Source: a bacterium (GTDB taxonomy: Bacteria > Bacteroidota > Bacteroidia > Bacteroidales > Muribaculaceae). Taken from it: a stretch of 33,537 nt of DNA. The stretch's first letter is position 1. Each line of letters begins with the position of its first letter. Position numbers and translations under genes: made by a program. The stretch is from the NCBI GenBank assembly GCA_004561555.1, contig SFVH01000015.1, positions 1-33,537 on the forward strand, read 5' to 3'. Positions 24,313 to 32,576 of the stretch are shown piece by piece. The notes beneath the pieces are model-generated. The model saw only the letters and a list, made by a program, of their open reading frames with translations, was not told where the DNA came from and searched no databases.

Positions 24313-25344
24313 ATGAAAAGATATGCTTGGATAATGTCATCGCTTGCTGTGGTTGCAATCATTCTTGCAGGTATGCTTCTTGCCGTGGGCACTGTTGATG
24401 TTCCCTTTGAGGAGGTAATAAAAATTGTATTTGGCAAATCATCATCAAATAAAGTGTGGGAATTCATAATCATCGAGAGCCGAATACCCTTATTGGCTAC
24501 CGCAGCACTCTCCGGAGCAGCGCTGGCAGTGTGCGGACTGCTACTTCAAACACTATTTGGCAATCCCCTCGCCGACCCTTCGATTTTGGGAGTAAGCACC
24601 GGCGCCGGGCTTGGTGCCGGATGCGTGATGCTGTCGATGGGCACAGTGATTTCTTCGTGGTTTGGCTCTATGGTCGGTGGGTTTGTAGCCACCTTGATAG
24701 GCGCTTTTATCGGCGCTATGACCGTGATGTTGTTACTGCTGCTGTTTTCTTCTTTCGTCAAAAGTTCGACAATGTTGCTTATTGTAGGCGTATTAATAGG
24801 ATATGTGGCATCATCGGCTATCTCCTTGCTCAACTTCTTTGCCACAGAAGAAGGAGTACATTCATACGTTATTTGGGGCTTGGGCAATTTTTCCGGAGTC
24901 ACCTTATCGCAGCTACCGCTATATTCGTGGATAGTGGCGCTCGGACTGGTGGCATCGTTGCTGATGATTAAGCCGCTCAACGCCCTACTTCTCGGACGAA
25001 GATATGCCGAAAATCTCGGCGTCAATCTCAATGCCACACGCAACGCATTGCTTACAATCACCGGAGTGCTGACAGCAATAGTGACTTCGTTTTGCGGACC
25101 TATAGGCTTCATAGGGCTGGTAGTGCCACACATCTCTCGATTGCTCCTTCACACCTCCGACCACTACAGACTCATCCCCGCCACAATGCTCACCGGCGCT
25201 GTGGTGGCGATGTTATGCACCCTGCTAAGCGTACTTCCAATGACCAACGGAGCGATACCCATCAATGCTATAACGCCCATTATCGGCGTTCCCGTAATCA
25301 TTTATGTAATCGTGCGTCGCAACAAAATCTTTTATTTTAATTAA
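24313..25344 (+). CDS. FecCD/BtuC-type ABC importer permease
   Basis: 343-residue polytopic inner-membrane permease of the BtuC/FecCD family, with about ten hydrophobic segments. Family motifs: LGVSTGAGLGAGCVML after a GNPLADPS element, the EAA-like cytoplasmic loop region GRRYAENLGVNLNATRN, and FCGPIGFIGLVVPHISRLL near the C-terminus. It forms the channel with the downstream ATPase and receives substrate from the upstream lipoprotein. It is separated by two bases from the binding protein and eleven from the ATPase. Confidence 0.93.
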   Translation: MKRYAWIMSSLAVVAIILAGMLLAVGTVDVPFEEVIKIVFGKSSSNKVWEFIIIESRIPLLATAALSGAALAVCGLLLQTLFGNPLADPSILGVSTGAGLGAGCVMLSMGTVISSWFGSMVGGFVATLIGAFIGAMTVMLLLLLFSSFVKSSTMLLIVGVLIGYVASSAISLLNFFATEEGVHSYVIWGLGNFSGVTLSQLPLYSWIVALGLVASLLMIKPLNALLLGRRYAENLGVNLNATRNALLTITGVLTAIVTSFCGPIGFIGLVVPHISRLLLHTSDHYRLIPATMLTGAVVAMLCTLLSVLPMTNGAIPINAITPIIGVPVIIYVIVRRNKIFYFN

Positions 25345-25355
25345 TTGCACATGGC

Positions 25356-26303
25356 ATGATAGACTTGCTACAACTCAACAATCTGTCGGTAGGATATACC
25401 AATGGCAAAAATAAGACAATAGTGGTGGCTGACATCTCGCTGTCGCTCCCTCGAGGATGTGTGGTGTCGCTTCTCGGTGCTAACGGTGCCGGAAAGTCTA
25501 CTCTATTGCGAACAATTGCTGGGGCGCAACCGGCAATCAGCGGCGAAGTGAAAATCGCCGGAGAGCTGATAGGCAGACTAAGCCGACACGAGATGGCACG
25601 ACTCATAAGTGTTGTGACCACCGACCGAACTAATGCCGGTGGCCTCACTGTGGAAGAGCTGGTGGCTTTAGGGAGGCAGCCATATACCGGTTTTCTCGGT
25701 CGTCTTGATGCAAACGACCGCAAAATGGTCCGCGATGCAATCGAAAGTGTAGGCATTACTCACAAACTCCACTCGTTTGTGGCTGAACTAAGCGATGGTG
25801 AACGACAAAAAGCCATGATTGCTAAAGCATTGGCTCAAAATGCTCCTATCATTCTTCTCGACGAGCCCACTTCTTTTCTCGATGTAGCAAGCCGTGTGGA
25901 TGTTTTACAACTGCTTCATCACCTCGCTCGTTGCGAAAATAAAGCGATACTCCTGTCCTCTCACGATGTAGCGCTGTCGCTTGCAATGTCCGACAGGCTG
26001 TGGATGCTTGTGGGCGACAGCAAGCTTATTGACGGTCAAACCGAAGACATCGTGCTGCAAGGCAAATTAAATCATTTGTTTTCCACCGATAATGTGACAT
26101 TCGACGCTCTCTCAGGAGAATTTGTGGCAAAAACCGACCACAATAAAAAGGCCTACAACATTAAGGGATGTGATGCCACTCGTTGCAGATGGATAGCCAA
26201 CGCCTTGCGCAGAAACGGTTTTGTTGTCAGCGACGACGCTAAAGACACGATTGATGCTGATAAAATAGACAGTGTAGAAATTTTATTATCCCAAATATTA
26301 TAA
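25356..26303 (+). CDS. ABC importer ATPase (BtuD/FecE-type) with C-terminal extension
   Basis: 315 residues. Walker A is GANGAGKST (41-49), signature LSDGE (145-149), Walker B IILLDE (165-170), and the switch histidine His203. Where family members usually have a Q-loop glutamine, this protein has VVTTDRTNAGG (about 87-96) with no Gln. Residues about 255-315 form an extension beyond the usual 250-260-residue length, with KGCDATRCRWIANALRRNGF, and may be a small regulatory or dimerisation domain. I believe both traits occur in other Bacteroidetes homologues. It drives the permease encoded just upstream and is followed after two bases by the DUF3843-like gene. Confidence 0.92.
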   Translation: MIDLLQLNNLSVGYTNGKNKTIVVADISLSLPRGCVVSLLGANGAGKSTLLRTIAGAQPAISGEVKIAGELIGRLSRHEMARLISVVTTDRTNAGGLTVEELVALGRQPYTGFLGRLDANDRKMVRDAIESVGITHKLHSFVAELSDGERQKAMIAKALAQNAPIILLDEPTSFLDVASRVDVLQLLHHLARCENKAILLSSHDVALSLAMSDRLWMLVGDSKLIDGQTEDIVLQGKLNHLFSTDNVTFDALSGEFVAKTDHNKKAYNIKGCDATRCRWIANALRRNGFVVSDDAKDTIDADKIDSVEILLSQIL

Positions 26304-26305
26304 CT

Positions 26306-27505
26306 ATGGATTTTAAATATGACGATATAAAGCGAATGCTCCCTAACCCCAACGAAGAGCAGACCACTGATGATTATTATCTGACGCTTGCAAATTATCT
26401 GGGGAAATTATGGCATCAAACCGGGCTCTTGCCAGAGCTCGACGATGAGATTCGCAAGCGAGTGGTGCTCGATGCGGTGGCTTATTTCCAAGATGTAGTT
26501 GCCGACGCAGGGATTTGGCGCTCATTTGTCAAAATGTGCCGACACCTTTACAATCGCCCCGTGCCGTTTTACGATGAGCCCGACGATTACTGCGATGCCG
26601 AGCTCAACCTTATTGACATTCAATTTGTGATTTGGTATTCGCTGGAGTCACGACTCGGCTTTCAAGGGCTGGTGTCACCCCTCGATACCCACATCTTGCG
26701 TTTGGCTTCGCAATTTTTCAAGCTCTTCGATTTCCTCTACGATGATGCTCCCGAAGCAGAAGATTTTAAAGGGCTTCACGAGTTAGACCTATCCTCACCG
26801 GAGCAAGTGCGCGACATCTTTGCCACTGCCGGATGGCTGTTTTGGAATAGCTATCTGATGCGCCCGGTGAGCAAACATGCCTACGAGCCGGAAATATCCG
26901 ACGACGACGAACTGTCGCTGGAAGAAACACTCACCGACGAAAACCGCCTGCACATCACATTCCAACAACCCACCGGACCTTTAGCCCTGCTTGCCGACGA
27001 TTGGCTACGTCTTATCATCGACGACCGCCTTCCCAAATCGCCAAAGCCCGTTGCCGTGTCTCCCCATAAGTATTACAAAGCTCTCTGCCGCGCCACCAAA
27101 GGCGAGCCAATTGCTTTTTGTGCCACCTACGAGGATTTGGAAAAATTTCTAAGCGAGAAAATGAACTGGGGCAATAACCCCAAAGGGCATCTGCCACAAC
27201 TTGCCCAAGACTCCAACTTTGTGCTCTTTGCCGACCGACGCAAAGGTTTATGTATTGCAAAAAATGTGGCACACTGTTTCCGCCACCCTGCCAATCCATG
27301 CTACGATGCCGCTAAAGCTACTGCCGACGCTCACCGATTGATTATGGAGCCATCGTTTTGTCCGCCCGACATCTTCAAATATGCTTTTTCCCATAATCTT
27401 GTGCCCGACGCCATTTTCCCTGTGGGAAATCATCCTTCACTTCTTCAAGACAATTGGGACTTCATCGCCCGCTTATATCTCAATCGCTATTACTTCGGCG
27501 ACTGA
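26306..27505 (+). CDS. Conserved Bacteroidales protein, DUF3843-like
   Basis: 399-residue soluble protein with no signal peptide or membrane segment. It is acidic, with the run SDDDELSLEE. The N-terminal half (YYLTLANYLGKLW, VVADAGIWRSFVKMCRHLYNRPVPFYD, LNLIDIQFVIWYSLE) resembles the DUF3843 family of gut Bacteroidales as I remember it. The C-terminal part contains Cys and His residues (CIAKNVAHCFRHPANPC) that could bind a metal but form no motif I recognise. It starts two bases after the ABC ATPase and precedes a shared terminator, so it is probably co-transcribed with the importer. Function unknown. Confidence 0.75.
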   Translation: MDFKYDDIKRMLPNPNEEQTTDDYYLTLANYLGKLWHQTGLLPELDDEIRKRVVLDAVAYFQDVVADAGIWRSFVKMCRHLYNRPVPFYDEPDDYCDAELNLIDIQFVIWYSLESRLGFQGLVSPLDTHILRLASQFFKLFDFLYDDAPEAEDFKGLHELDLSSPEQVRDIFATAGWLFWNSYLMRPVSKHAYEPEISDDDELSLEETLTDENRLHITFQQPTGPLALLADDWLRLIIDDRLPKSPKPVAVSPHKYYKALCRATKGEPIAFCATYEDLEKFLSEKMNWGNNPKGHLPQLAQDSNFVLFADRRKGLCIAKNVAHCFRHPANPCYDAAKATADAHRLIMEPSFCPPDIFKYAFSHNLVPDAIFPVGNHPSLLQDNWDFIARLYLNRYYFGD

Positions 27506-27511
27506 CAAAAC

Positions 27512-27547
27512 AACGACGGCTCAAGACACCCTGAGCCGTCGTTTATT
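27512..27547. terminator. Bidirectional terminator between DUF3843-like and HIT genes
   Basis: A perfect 12-bp stem AACGACGGCTCA (27512-27523) with TGAGCCGTCGTT (27532-27543) has an 8-base loop. T-rich bases follow on both strands (TATT on plus, GTTTTG on minus), and it lies between convergent genes. Confidence 0.85.
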
Positions 27548-27563
27548 CATATGTCTACCACTA

Positions 27564-27956
27564 TTACATTTTCGACGCAATAGCATCGGCAATAGCTTGC
27601 ATCTCTTCAGCCGGCAAGGTCATCTTCGGCTTATTGAAATACATATCCTTTTCTTCCACTATCGGAATGAGATGGATGTGTGCATGAGGCACTTCAAGAC
27701 CTATTACAGCCACACCCACACGCTTACATTCCACAGCCTGCTCCAATGCCTTCGCCACACGGCGAGCAAACATAGTGAGCGAAGCATAGTCGTCATCCGA
27801 AAGATTGAAGATGTAATCATTTTCCGTTTTCGGCACCACAAGCACATGCCCGCGGTTGACAGGATTGATGTCGAGGAAGGCGAAATTCTTCTCGTCTTCA
27901 GCCACTTTATAGCAAGGTATTTCGCCTGCTATTATCCGAGAGAAAATTGTTGCCAT
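27564..27956 (-). CDS. HIT family nucleotide-binding protein
   Basis: 130-residue cytoplasmic histidine-triad protein, Hint/HinT-like. Opening IFSRIIAGEIPCYKVAEDE, then FLDINPVNRGHVLVVPK, and the triad HAHIHLIP with His91, His93 and His95. Such proteins hydrolyse nucleoside phosphoramidates or aminoacyl-adenylates; the physiological substrate is unknown. It lies eleven bases after greA and is probably co-transcribed with it. Confidence 0.93.
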   Translation of the reverse strand: MATIFSRIIAGEIPCYKVAEDEKNFAFLDINPVNRGHVLVVPKTENDYIFNLSDDDYASLTMFARRVAKALEQAVECKRVGVAVIGLEVPHAHIHLIPIVEEKDMYFNKPKMTLPAEEMQAIADAIASKM

Positions 27957-27967
27957 AACAATTATTT

Positions 27968-28438
27968 TTAGATTTCTATTTTTACAATTTCAAACGTCAT
28001 CAAGCCTTGCGGCACGCGGATTTCCACTGTTTCGCCCACCTTCTTGCCAAGCAACCCCTTTGCGATAGGTGTGCTTGAAGCTATCTTCTTTTCTTTCAAG
28101 TTAGCCTCCGAGTCGGCAACGATAGTGTAGGTCATTGTCGCTCCATTCTTCGTGTTTTTGATTGTGACGGTGTTCATAATCTGCACCTCCTCTGTGTTGA
28201 GGTTGGCTTCATCAATAATTCGTGCGCTCGCAAGTAAGTCTTTCAGTTGTGCGATTTTCATTTCAAGCATGCCTTGAGCCTCTTTTGCGGCATCATATTC
28301 CGAATTTTCCGAAAGGTCTCCCTTATCACGAGCTTCAGCGATAGCAGCAGATACGCGCGGACGCTCTACGCTTTCGAGATAAGCAATTTCCTTCATTTTT
28401 TTGTCGTAACCATCCTTGGTCATGTAGGTAATAGCCAT
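27968..28438 (-). CDS. greA: Transcription elongation factor GreA
   Basis: 156-residue factor that enters the RNA polymerase secondary channel and stimulates cleavage of backtracked RNA. The N-terminal coiled coil carries the acidic tip in EARDKGDLSENSEYDAAKE (residues about 35-53), and the C-terminal FKBP-like domain includes TPIAKGLLGKKVGETVEIRVP. Length and motifs are standard. It is the first gene of a two-gene unit with the HIT gene, with a near-ideal promoter about 100 bases upstream. Confidence 0.96.
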   Translation of the reverse strand: MAITYMTKDGYDKKMKEIAYLESVERPRVSAAIAEARDKGDLSENSEYDAAKEAQGMLEMKIAQLKDLLASARIIDEANLNTEEVQIMNTVTIKNTKNGATMTYTIVADSEANLKEKKIASSTPIAKGLLGKKVGETVEIRVPQGLMTFEIVKIEI

Positions 28439-28536
28439 AATTCTATGTTTTGGTTTTAAAAAAAATAATCAAATAAAAAAGAATCTCCACCAAATCTGAT
28501 TGAGACCCTTGTTGTTTCGATATGTTTTACTCTTTG

Positions 28537-28568
28537 CAAAGATAAGCCTTAATTCTTTATAAAACAAA
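28537..28568 (-). promoter_or_regulatory. Promoter of greA
   Basis: On the minus strand TTTG (28568-28565), 20 bases, then TATCTTTG (28544-28537): exact in both elements and spacing. Transcription would start near 28530, giving a leader of about 92 bases in which I see no clear structure. Confidence 0.7.
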
Positions 28569-28666
28569 CAAATCTCAAAAATTAATCTTATTTAGAGATT
28601 GTTGCACCATCCCCGTTTTTTGATAGTTTTTTATTTCAATGTTGCACTAAATAATGATGCTTTTAT

Positions 28667-28697
28667 TTTGATTATCGGTTGATATTTATTATTTTTG
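28667..28697 (+). promoter_or_regulatory. Promoter abutting the small secreted protein gene
   Basis: TTTG (28667-28670), 19 bases, then TATTTTTG (28690-28697), matching the consensus exactly. The ATG is at 28704, six bases after the -7 element, so the transcript would begin at or next to the start codon. Confidence 0.7.
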
Positions 28698-28703
28698 CAT
28701 ATT

Positions 28704-29009
28704 ATGAAAAGAAGTATAAGATTATTTTTATTCACGATATTATTCGCTTGCTCGGTTTGTACGGTTGTCGCCGCCGAGCCGGCTTCTCAGCCTTCAGTGC
28801 GCTATGAGGTCGTAGCCACAACTTCGGGCAAAGGCATCTTGCACATATACAACAACGACGACCACCCTTGCACTTTTGTGATTTATTCAATCACCGGGCA
28901 AGTAGTGCGCACAATCGTCGTGAAATCAGGCTCTGAAAAAGTGGAACTGGCAAAAGGTTTCTACATAGTGAAAAGCGATTACGGAAGCACTAAAATCGTT
29001 GTGAGATAA
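28704..29009 (+). CDS. Small secreted protein resembling an isolated type A sorting domain
   Basis: 101 residues from the ATG at 28704. A signal peptide (MKRSIRLFLFTILFACSVCTVVAA) is followed by a mature part of only about 78 residues, which looks like the C-terminal beta-sandwich sorting domain of type IX secretion cargo or the related DUF6383-like domains: IYSITGQVVRTIVV, then VELAKGFYIVKSDYGSTKIVVR at the end. No cargo domain is attached. It lies 67 bases before the pullulanase start with no terminator between, so they may share a transcript. It could also be a stand-alone adhesin or stabilising module. The family match is by eye. Confidence 0.72.
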   Translation: MKRSIRLFLFTILFACSVCTVVAAEPASQPSVRYEVVATTSGKGILHIYNNDDHPCTFVIYSITGQVVRTIVVKSGSEKVELAKGFYIVKSDYGSTKIVVR

Positions 29010-29076
29010 ATCAACATGAGGCTCACGACGTTTTAATTAAGCACTTAAAACTCACTTGAAAAACTTATATTCATTT

Positions 29077-31104
29077 ATGACACAATTAATCAAAACTATT
29101 ATGACTGCAACGACTGTCGCATCAGCTTTGGTCTTTGCATCCCAAGCATCGTCCGCTCAGTCTCTTCCTCGAATTCCTGACAGCACTCTCGATGCATATC
29201 CCACATACAACGGTGACGACCTTGAGCTTAAAGTGGATGATAAAGGCACTCATTTCACCCTTTGGTCGCCGGGAGCGGAGGCTGTGCGTCTACATCTCTA
29301 TACCGACGGTCACAACGGAAAGCCTTATGCCACTGTAGACATGACGCCCGATAAGGCTCACGGAATATGGCGCACTTCGCAAAAAGAACAACTCTGGGGT
29401 AAATTCTATACCTTCCAAGTGAAAATCGCCGGACATTGGCTCGACGAAACGCCGGGAGTATGGGCAAAAGCCGTAGGAGTCAACGGTCAGCGTGCTGCCA
29501 TTATCGACTTCTCAAAAACTAATCCTGAAGGGTGGGAAAATGACAAATATGTGGTCACTCCTCATCAAACCGACGCTATCGTCTACGAAATGCACCATCG
29601 CGACTTTTCGGCTCATCGCAACTCCGGAATAGTCAATAAGGGCAAATTTATTGCTTTGCTTGAAGACGGCTCCGTAGCTCCTTGCGGCGAGCTCACAGGC
29701 ATTGCCCACCTTAAAGAGCTTGGAGTGACCCACATCCACATCCTCCCATCTTACGACTACAACACTGTCGACGAAACTCAACTTGCCGACCGTCAATATA
29801 ATTGGGGTTATGACCCGTTAAACTACAACGTACCCGAAGGCAGCTACTCCACCAATCCCGCCGACCCCGCTTGCCGCATCATCGAAATGAAAGAAATGGT
29901 GCAAGCATTGCACAATGCCGGCATAGGAGTGGTGATGGATGTAGTGTATAATCACACATCATTTAACGACAACTCCAACTTCTCGCTCACCGCTCCGGGA
30001 TATTACTACCGCCACCGTCCCGACGGCTCTTATAGCGATGCCTCCGGATGCAACAATGAGACGGCATCCGAACGTCAGCAAATGCGTGACTTCATTGTTA
30101 ATTCAGTGAAATATTGGGCTGAAGAATATCATATCGATGGTTTCCGCTTCGACCTTATGGCTATCCACGATGTAGAAACGATGAATCAAGTGTCTAAAGC
30201 CGTGAGAGCAATCAACCCCTACGCAGTGATTTATGGCGAAGGATGGACTGCCGGCGACAGCCCCCTACCCGTAGAGCTTCGCGCTCTCAAGGAGAACGTG
30301 TCGAAAATTGATGGCATAGCAGTGTTTAGCGACGACATCCGTGATGCCGTAAAAGGGCACTACAGCCGTGCCGACGACCGCGGTTTTGCTTCCGGCAAAC
30401 CCGGACAGGAAGAAACGGTGAAAATCGGCATCGTAGCCTCTACTGCTCATCCGCAAGTAGACTATTCTCTCGGTAGCAATTCCAAATTTGCCTACTCGCC
30501 CTCTCCTCTTTCGATAATGAATTATGTGTCTTGCCACGATGACCTTTGTCTCACCGACAAGCTACGCAAATCGATGCCGGAAGCCAACGACTCGGTGCGT
30601 ATGCGAGTGGCTCGTTTGGCTCAAACTATCGTATTCACCTCCCAAGGCACTCCCTTTATGTTTGCCGGCGAAGAAGTGTTCCGCGACAAAAAAGGCATCC
30701 ACAACACTTATTGCTCTCCCGACTCGGTTAATGCCATCGATTGGGACCTCAAAGCTGCAAATCGACAACAGTTCGACTATTATCGCAACCTTATCGCTTT
30801 GCGTAAGGCGCACCCGGCATTCCGAATGACAACAACCGAAGAGGTGGCGAGAAACATCGTGTTTGACAAAATCAAAGAGCCTTGCTTGGTGGCTTACTCA
30901 ATTAAAAACAATGCCAACGGCGACCAATGGAAAGAAATCAAGGTGGTATTTAACGGAAACAACTCCGACAGAACGGTGAATGTGCCTAAAGGCGAATGGA
31001 AACTCATCGCTTTCGACGGTAAGATTGACCCTGAAGGACTCGGTACGATTAAAGGTGGAAAGACAATCGTGCCTTCCTACTCCGCTTTGATTCTTGCAAG
31101 ATAA
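29077..31104 (+). CDS. pulA: Type I pullulanase (GH13), secreted
   Basis: 675 residues from the ATG at 29077, which starts a signal peptide ending near ASQASSAQS. A TTG at 29056 would add seven residues and is less likely. A CBM48-like N-terminal domain (KGTHFTLWSPGAEAVRLHLY) precedes the type I pullulanase signature YNWGYDP (241-247). Catalytic regions: MDVVYNH (287-293), GFRFDL with nucleophile Asp359, IYGEGW with acid/base Glu388, and YVSCHDD with Asp488. All are intact. It cleaves alpha-1,6 linkages in pullulan, starch or glycogen fragments, complementing the SusA-like amylase. A strong terminator follows 10 bases after the stop. Confidence 0.93.
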   Translation: MTQLIKTIMTATTVASALVFASQASSAQSLPRIPDSTLDAYPTYNGDDLELKVDDKGTHFTLWSPGAEAVRLHLYTDGHNGKPYATVDMTPDKAHGIWRTSQKEQLWGKFYTFQVKIAGHWLDETPGVWAKAVGVNGQRAAIIDFSKTNPEGWENDKYVVTPHQTDAIVYEMHHRDFSAHRNSGIVNKGKFIALLEDGSVAPCGELTGIAHLKELGVTHIHILPSYDYNTVDETQLADRQYNWGYDPLNYNVPEGSYSTNPADPACRIIEMKEMVQALHNAGIGVVMDVVYNHTSFNDNSNFSLTAPGYYYRHRPDGSYSDASGCNNETASERQQMRDFIVNSVKYWAEEYHIDGFRFDLMAIHDVETMNQVSKAVRAINPYAVIYGEGWTAGDSPLPVELRALKENVSKIDGIAVFSDDIRDAVKGHYSRADDRGFASGKPGQEETVKIGIVASTAHPQVDYSLGSNSKFAYSPSPLSIMNYVSCHDDLCLTDKLRKSMPEANDSVRMRVARLAQTIVFTSQGTPFMFAGEEVFRDKKGIHNTYCSPDSVNAIDWDLKAANRQQFDYYRNLIALRKAHPAFRMTTTEEVARNIVFDKIKEPCLVAYSIKNNANGDQWKEIKVVFNGNNSDRTVNVPKGEWKLIAFDGKIDPEGLGTIKGGKTIVPSYSALILAR

Positions 31105-31114
31105 TCTACATTTC

Positions 31115-31162
31115 AGAAGGTTAGAAATGCTTTTCGCCGTTTCTAACCTTCTTTAATTTTTT
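31115..31162 (+). terminator. Terminator of the pullulanase unit
   Basis: A perfect 13-bp stem AGAAGGTTAGAAA (31115-31127) with TTTCTAACCTTCT (31140-31152) has a 12-base loop and is followed by TTAATTTTTT. It ends only about six bases before the zapA ATG. Confidence 0.85.
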
Positions 31163-31167
31163 ATATT

Positions 31168-31470
31168 ATGAACGAAGTAAAGAAGCAGCGTATCACTCTC
31201 AACATCGCCGGCGAACATATTAAGACGGTCATTAACCCTAATGATGAACAGCAACTTCGAATGGTGGAAAAAGAGGTGACAAAATTGTGGAAACAATGGC
31301 GCGAAGGCGACCCCACAAAGACATCTTCTCAGGTTTTAGCTATGGTGGCTTTCCAATATGCCAAACTTTATTACGATGAAGTGGCGGCAGGTCGTGCTCG
31401 CGAAGCTGCTTTGATGAAGTTCGTAAAAGAATATGAAGAACGCCTCAACAAAATTGTGCTTGATGTATAA
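31168..31470 (+). CDS. zapA: Cell division protein ZapA
   Basis: 100-residue FtsZ-associated protein. The N-terminal beta-rich head (KQRITLNIAGEHIKTVINPNDEQQLRMVEKEV) and C-terminal helix (MVAFQYAKLYYDEV, then MKFVKEYEERLNKIV) match the short ZapA family. It bundles FtsZ filaments at the division site. It follows the pullulanase terminator directly. In many Bacteroidales I recall zapA next to rny; here a GH43 gene comes 19 bases downstream instead. The promoter is not obvious. Confidence 0.88.
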   Translation: MNEVKKQRITLNIAGEHIKTVINPNDEQQLRMVEKEVTKLWKQWREGDPTKTSSQVLAMVAFQYAKLYYDEVAAGRAREAALMKFVKEYEERLNKIVLDV

Positions 31471-31489
31471 CCACTAAACTGTCAGAATT

Positions 31490-32479
31490 ATGCTTCGAAT
31501 ACTCTCCTCTATTGCTCTTTCATTATTTTCATTCATCGCCGTGACGGCTCAAGTGAAATCCTTCAATCTGGAGGACATCCACATTCGTGACCCATATATT
31601 TTGCCGGATGCCGACACAGGCTTATATTACCTATATCGCAGCGCGATGCAACCGGCCTCAAACGGGAAGAAAGTGGGCGGAGTGGAATGTTTCAAGAGCT
31701 CTGACCTGAAAACCTGGACCGGTCCGTACTGTGTTTGCTCTGTGCCGGAAAACAATTGGATTACAGGCACTATATGGGCGCCGGAAGTCCACAAATATAA
31801 TGGCAAATACTATCTCTTTGCCACTCTCAACTCCGACATTCAATGGAAAAAGAAACAAGAAGGATGGCCTGCCTACACGTTTCGTGGCGTGCAAGTGTTT
31901 GTGGCTGACAATCCCGAAGGCCCGTTTTTGCCGTTTTCCACACAGCCTTTAACACCGATGGACGAGATGACTCTCGACGGGACTCTTTATGTTGAAAATG
32001 GTGAGCCATATATGGTGTATTGTCACGAATGGGTGCAGACTGTCGACGGAGAGATGAGCTTGGTGAAGCTGAAACCCGACCTCTCTGCCACCGAAGGAAA
32101 CGCTATGAGATTGTTTAATGCCTCAAGTGCAAAATGGAGCACAGGCAGACATTCTGAAAGCGTAGCCACCTCCTACGTTACCGACGGATGCTTCCTCTAT
32201 ACCACCAAAACCGGAAAGTTGCTGATGATTTGGTCGTCGTTTTACGACAACGATTATGCCATAGGTATTGCAGAGTCGACTACCGGACGCATCGCCGGGC
32301 CATGGAAGCAACAAGACGACTTGCTCTTTAGCGCGAATGGCGGCCACGGCATGATTTTCCGTAGCTTCGACGGAGAGCTGTTTATCGTGCTCCACGGGCC
32401 TAATAAGCCCGCCGGCGCCGAACGTGCACATCTTTTTCCGCTCATCGACGACGGTAACACCCTCCGCATTAAACAATAA
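31490..32479 (+). CDS. Secreted GH43-family glycoside hydrolase
   Basis: 329 residues with signal peptide MLRILSSIALSLFSFIAVTAQ. The five-bladed propeller pattern of GH43 is evident: HIRDPYIL with the base Asp34, IWAPEVHKYNGKYYLF, LDGTLYVENGEPYMVY with the pKa-tuning Asp163, and YCHEW with the acid Glu180. All three catalytic residues are in place. GH43 enzymes act mostly on arabinose-, xylose- or galactose-containing glycans; the substrate is not predictable here. It starts 19 bases after zapA, an odd partner for a division gene, and ends at a bidirectional terminator. Confidence 0.85.
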   Translation: MLRILSSIALSLFSFIAVTAQVKSFNLEDIHIRDPYILPDADTGLYYLYRSAMQPASNGKKVGGVECFKSSDLKTWTGPYCVCSVPENNWITGTIWAPEVHKYNGKYYLFATLNSDIQWKKKQEGWPAYTFRGVQVFVADNPEGPFLPFSTQPLTPMDEMTLDGTLYVENGEPYMVYCHEWVQTVDGEMSLVKLKPDLSATEGNAMRLFNASSAKWSTGRHSESVATSYVTDGCFLYTTKTGKLLMIWSSFYDNDYAIGIAESTTGRIAGPWKQQDDLLFSANGGHGMIFRSFDGELFIVLHGPNKPAGAERAHLFPLIDDGNTLRIKQ

Positions 32480-32511
32480 TCATTGCTCCATAGCAATCAA
32501 CGGATAAAAAA

Positions 32512-32564
32512 ATCGGTTGTTAATCGTTCGGAAAATGAACTGATTTAACAACCGATAAATTATT
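32512..32564. terminator. Bidirectional terminator between GH43 and carbonic anhydrase genes
   Basis: A 12-bp stem ATCGGTTGTTAA (32512-32523) with TTAACAACCGAT (32545-32556) encloses a 21-base loop. AAATTATTTATT follows on plus. On minus the stem is followed by a run of seven T (complement of 32506-32512). The genes on either side converge. Confidence 0.75.
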
Positions 32565-32576
32565 TATTCACCACCA

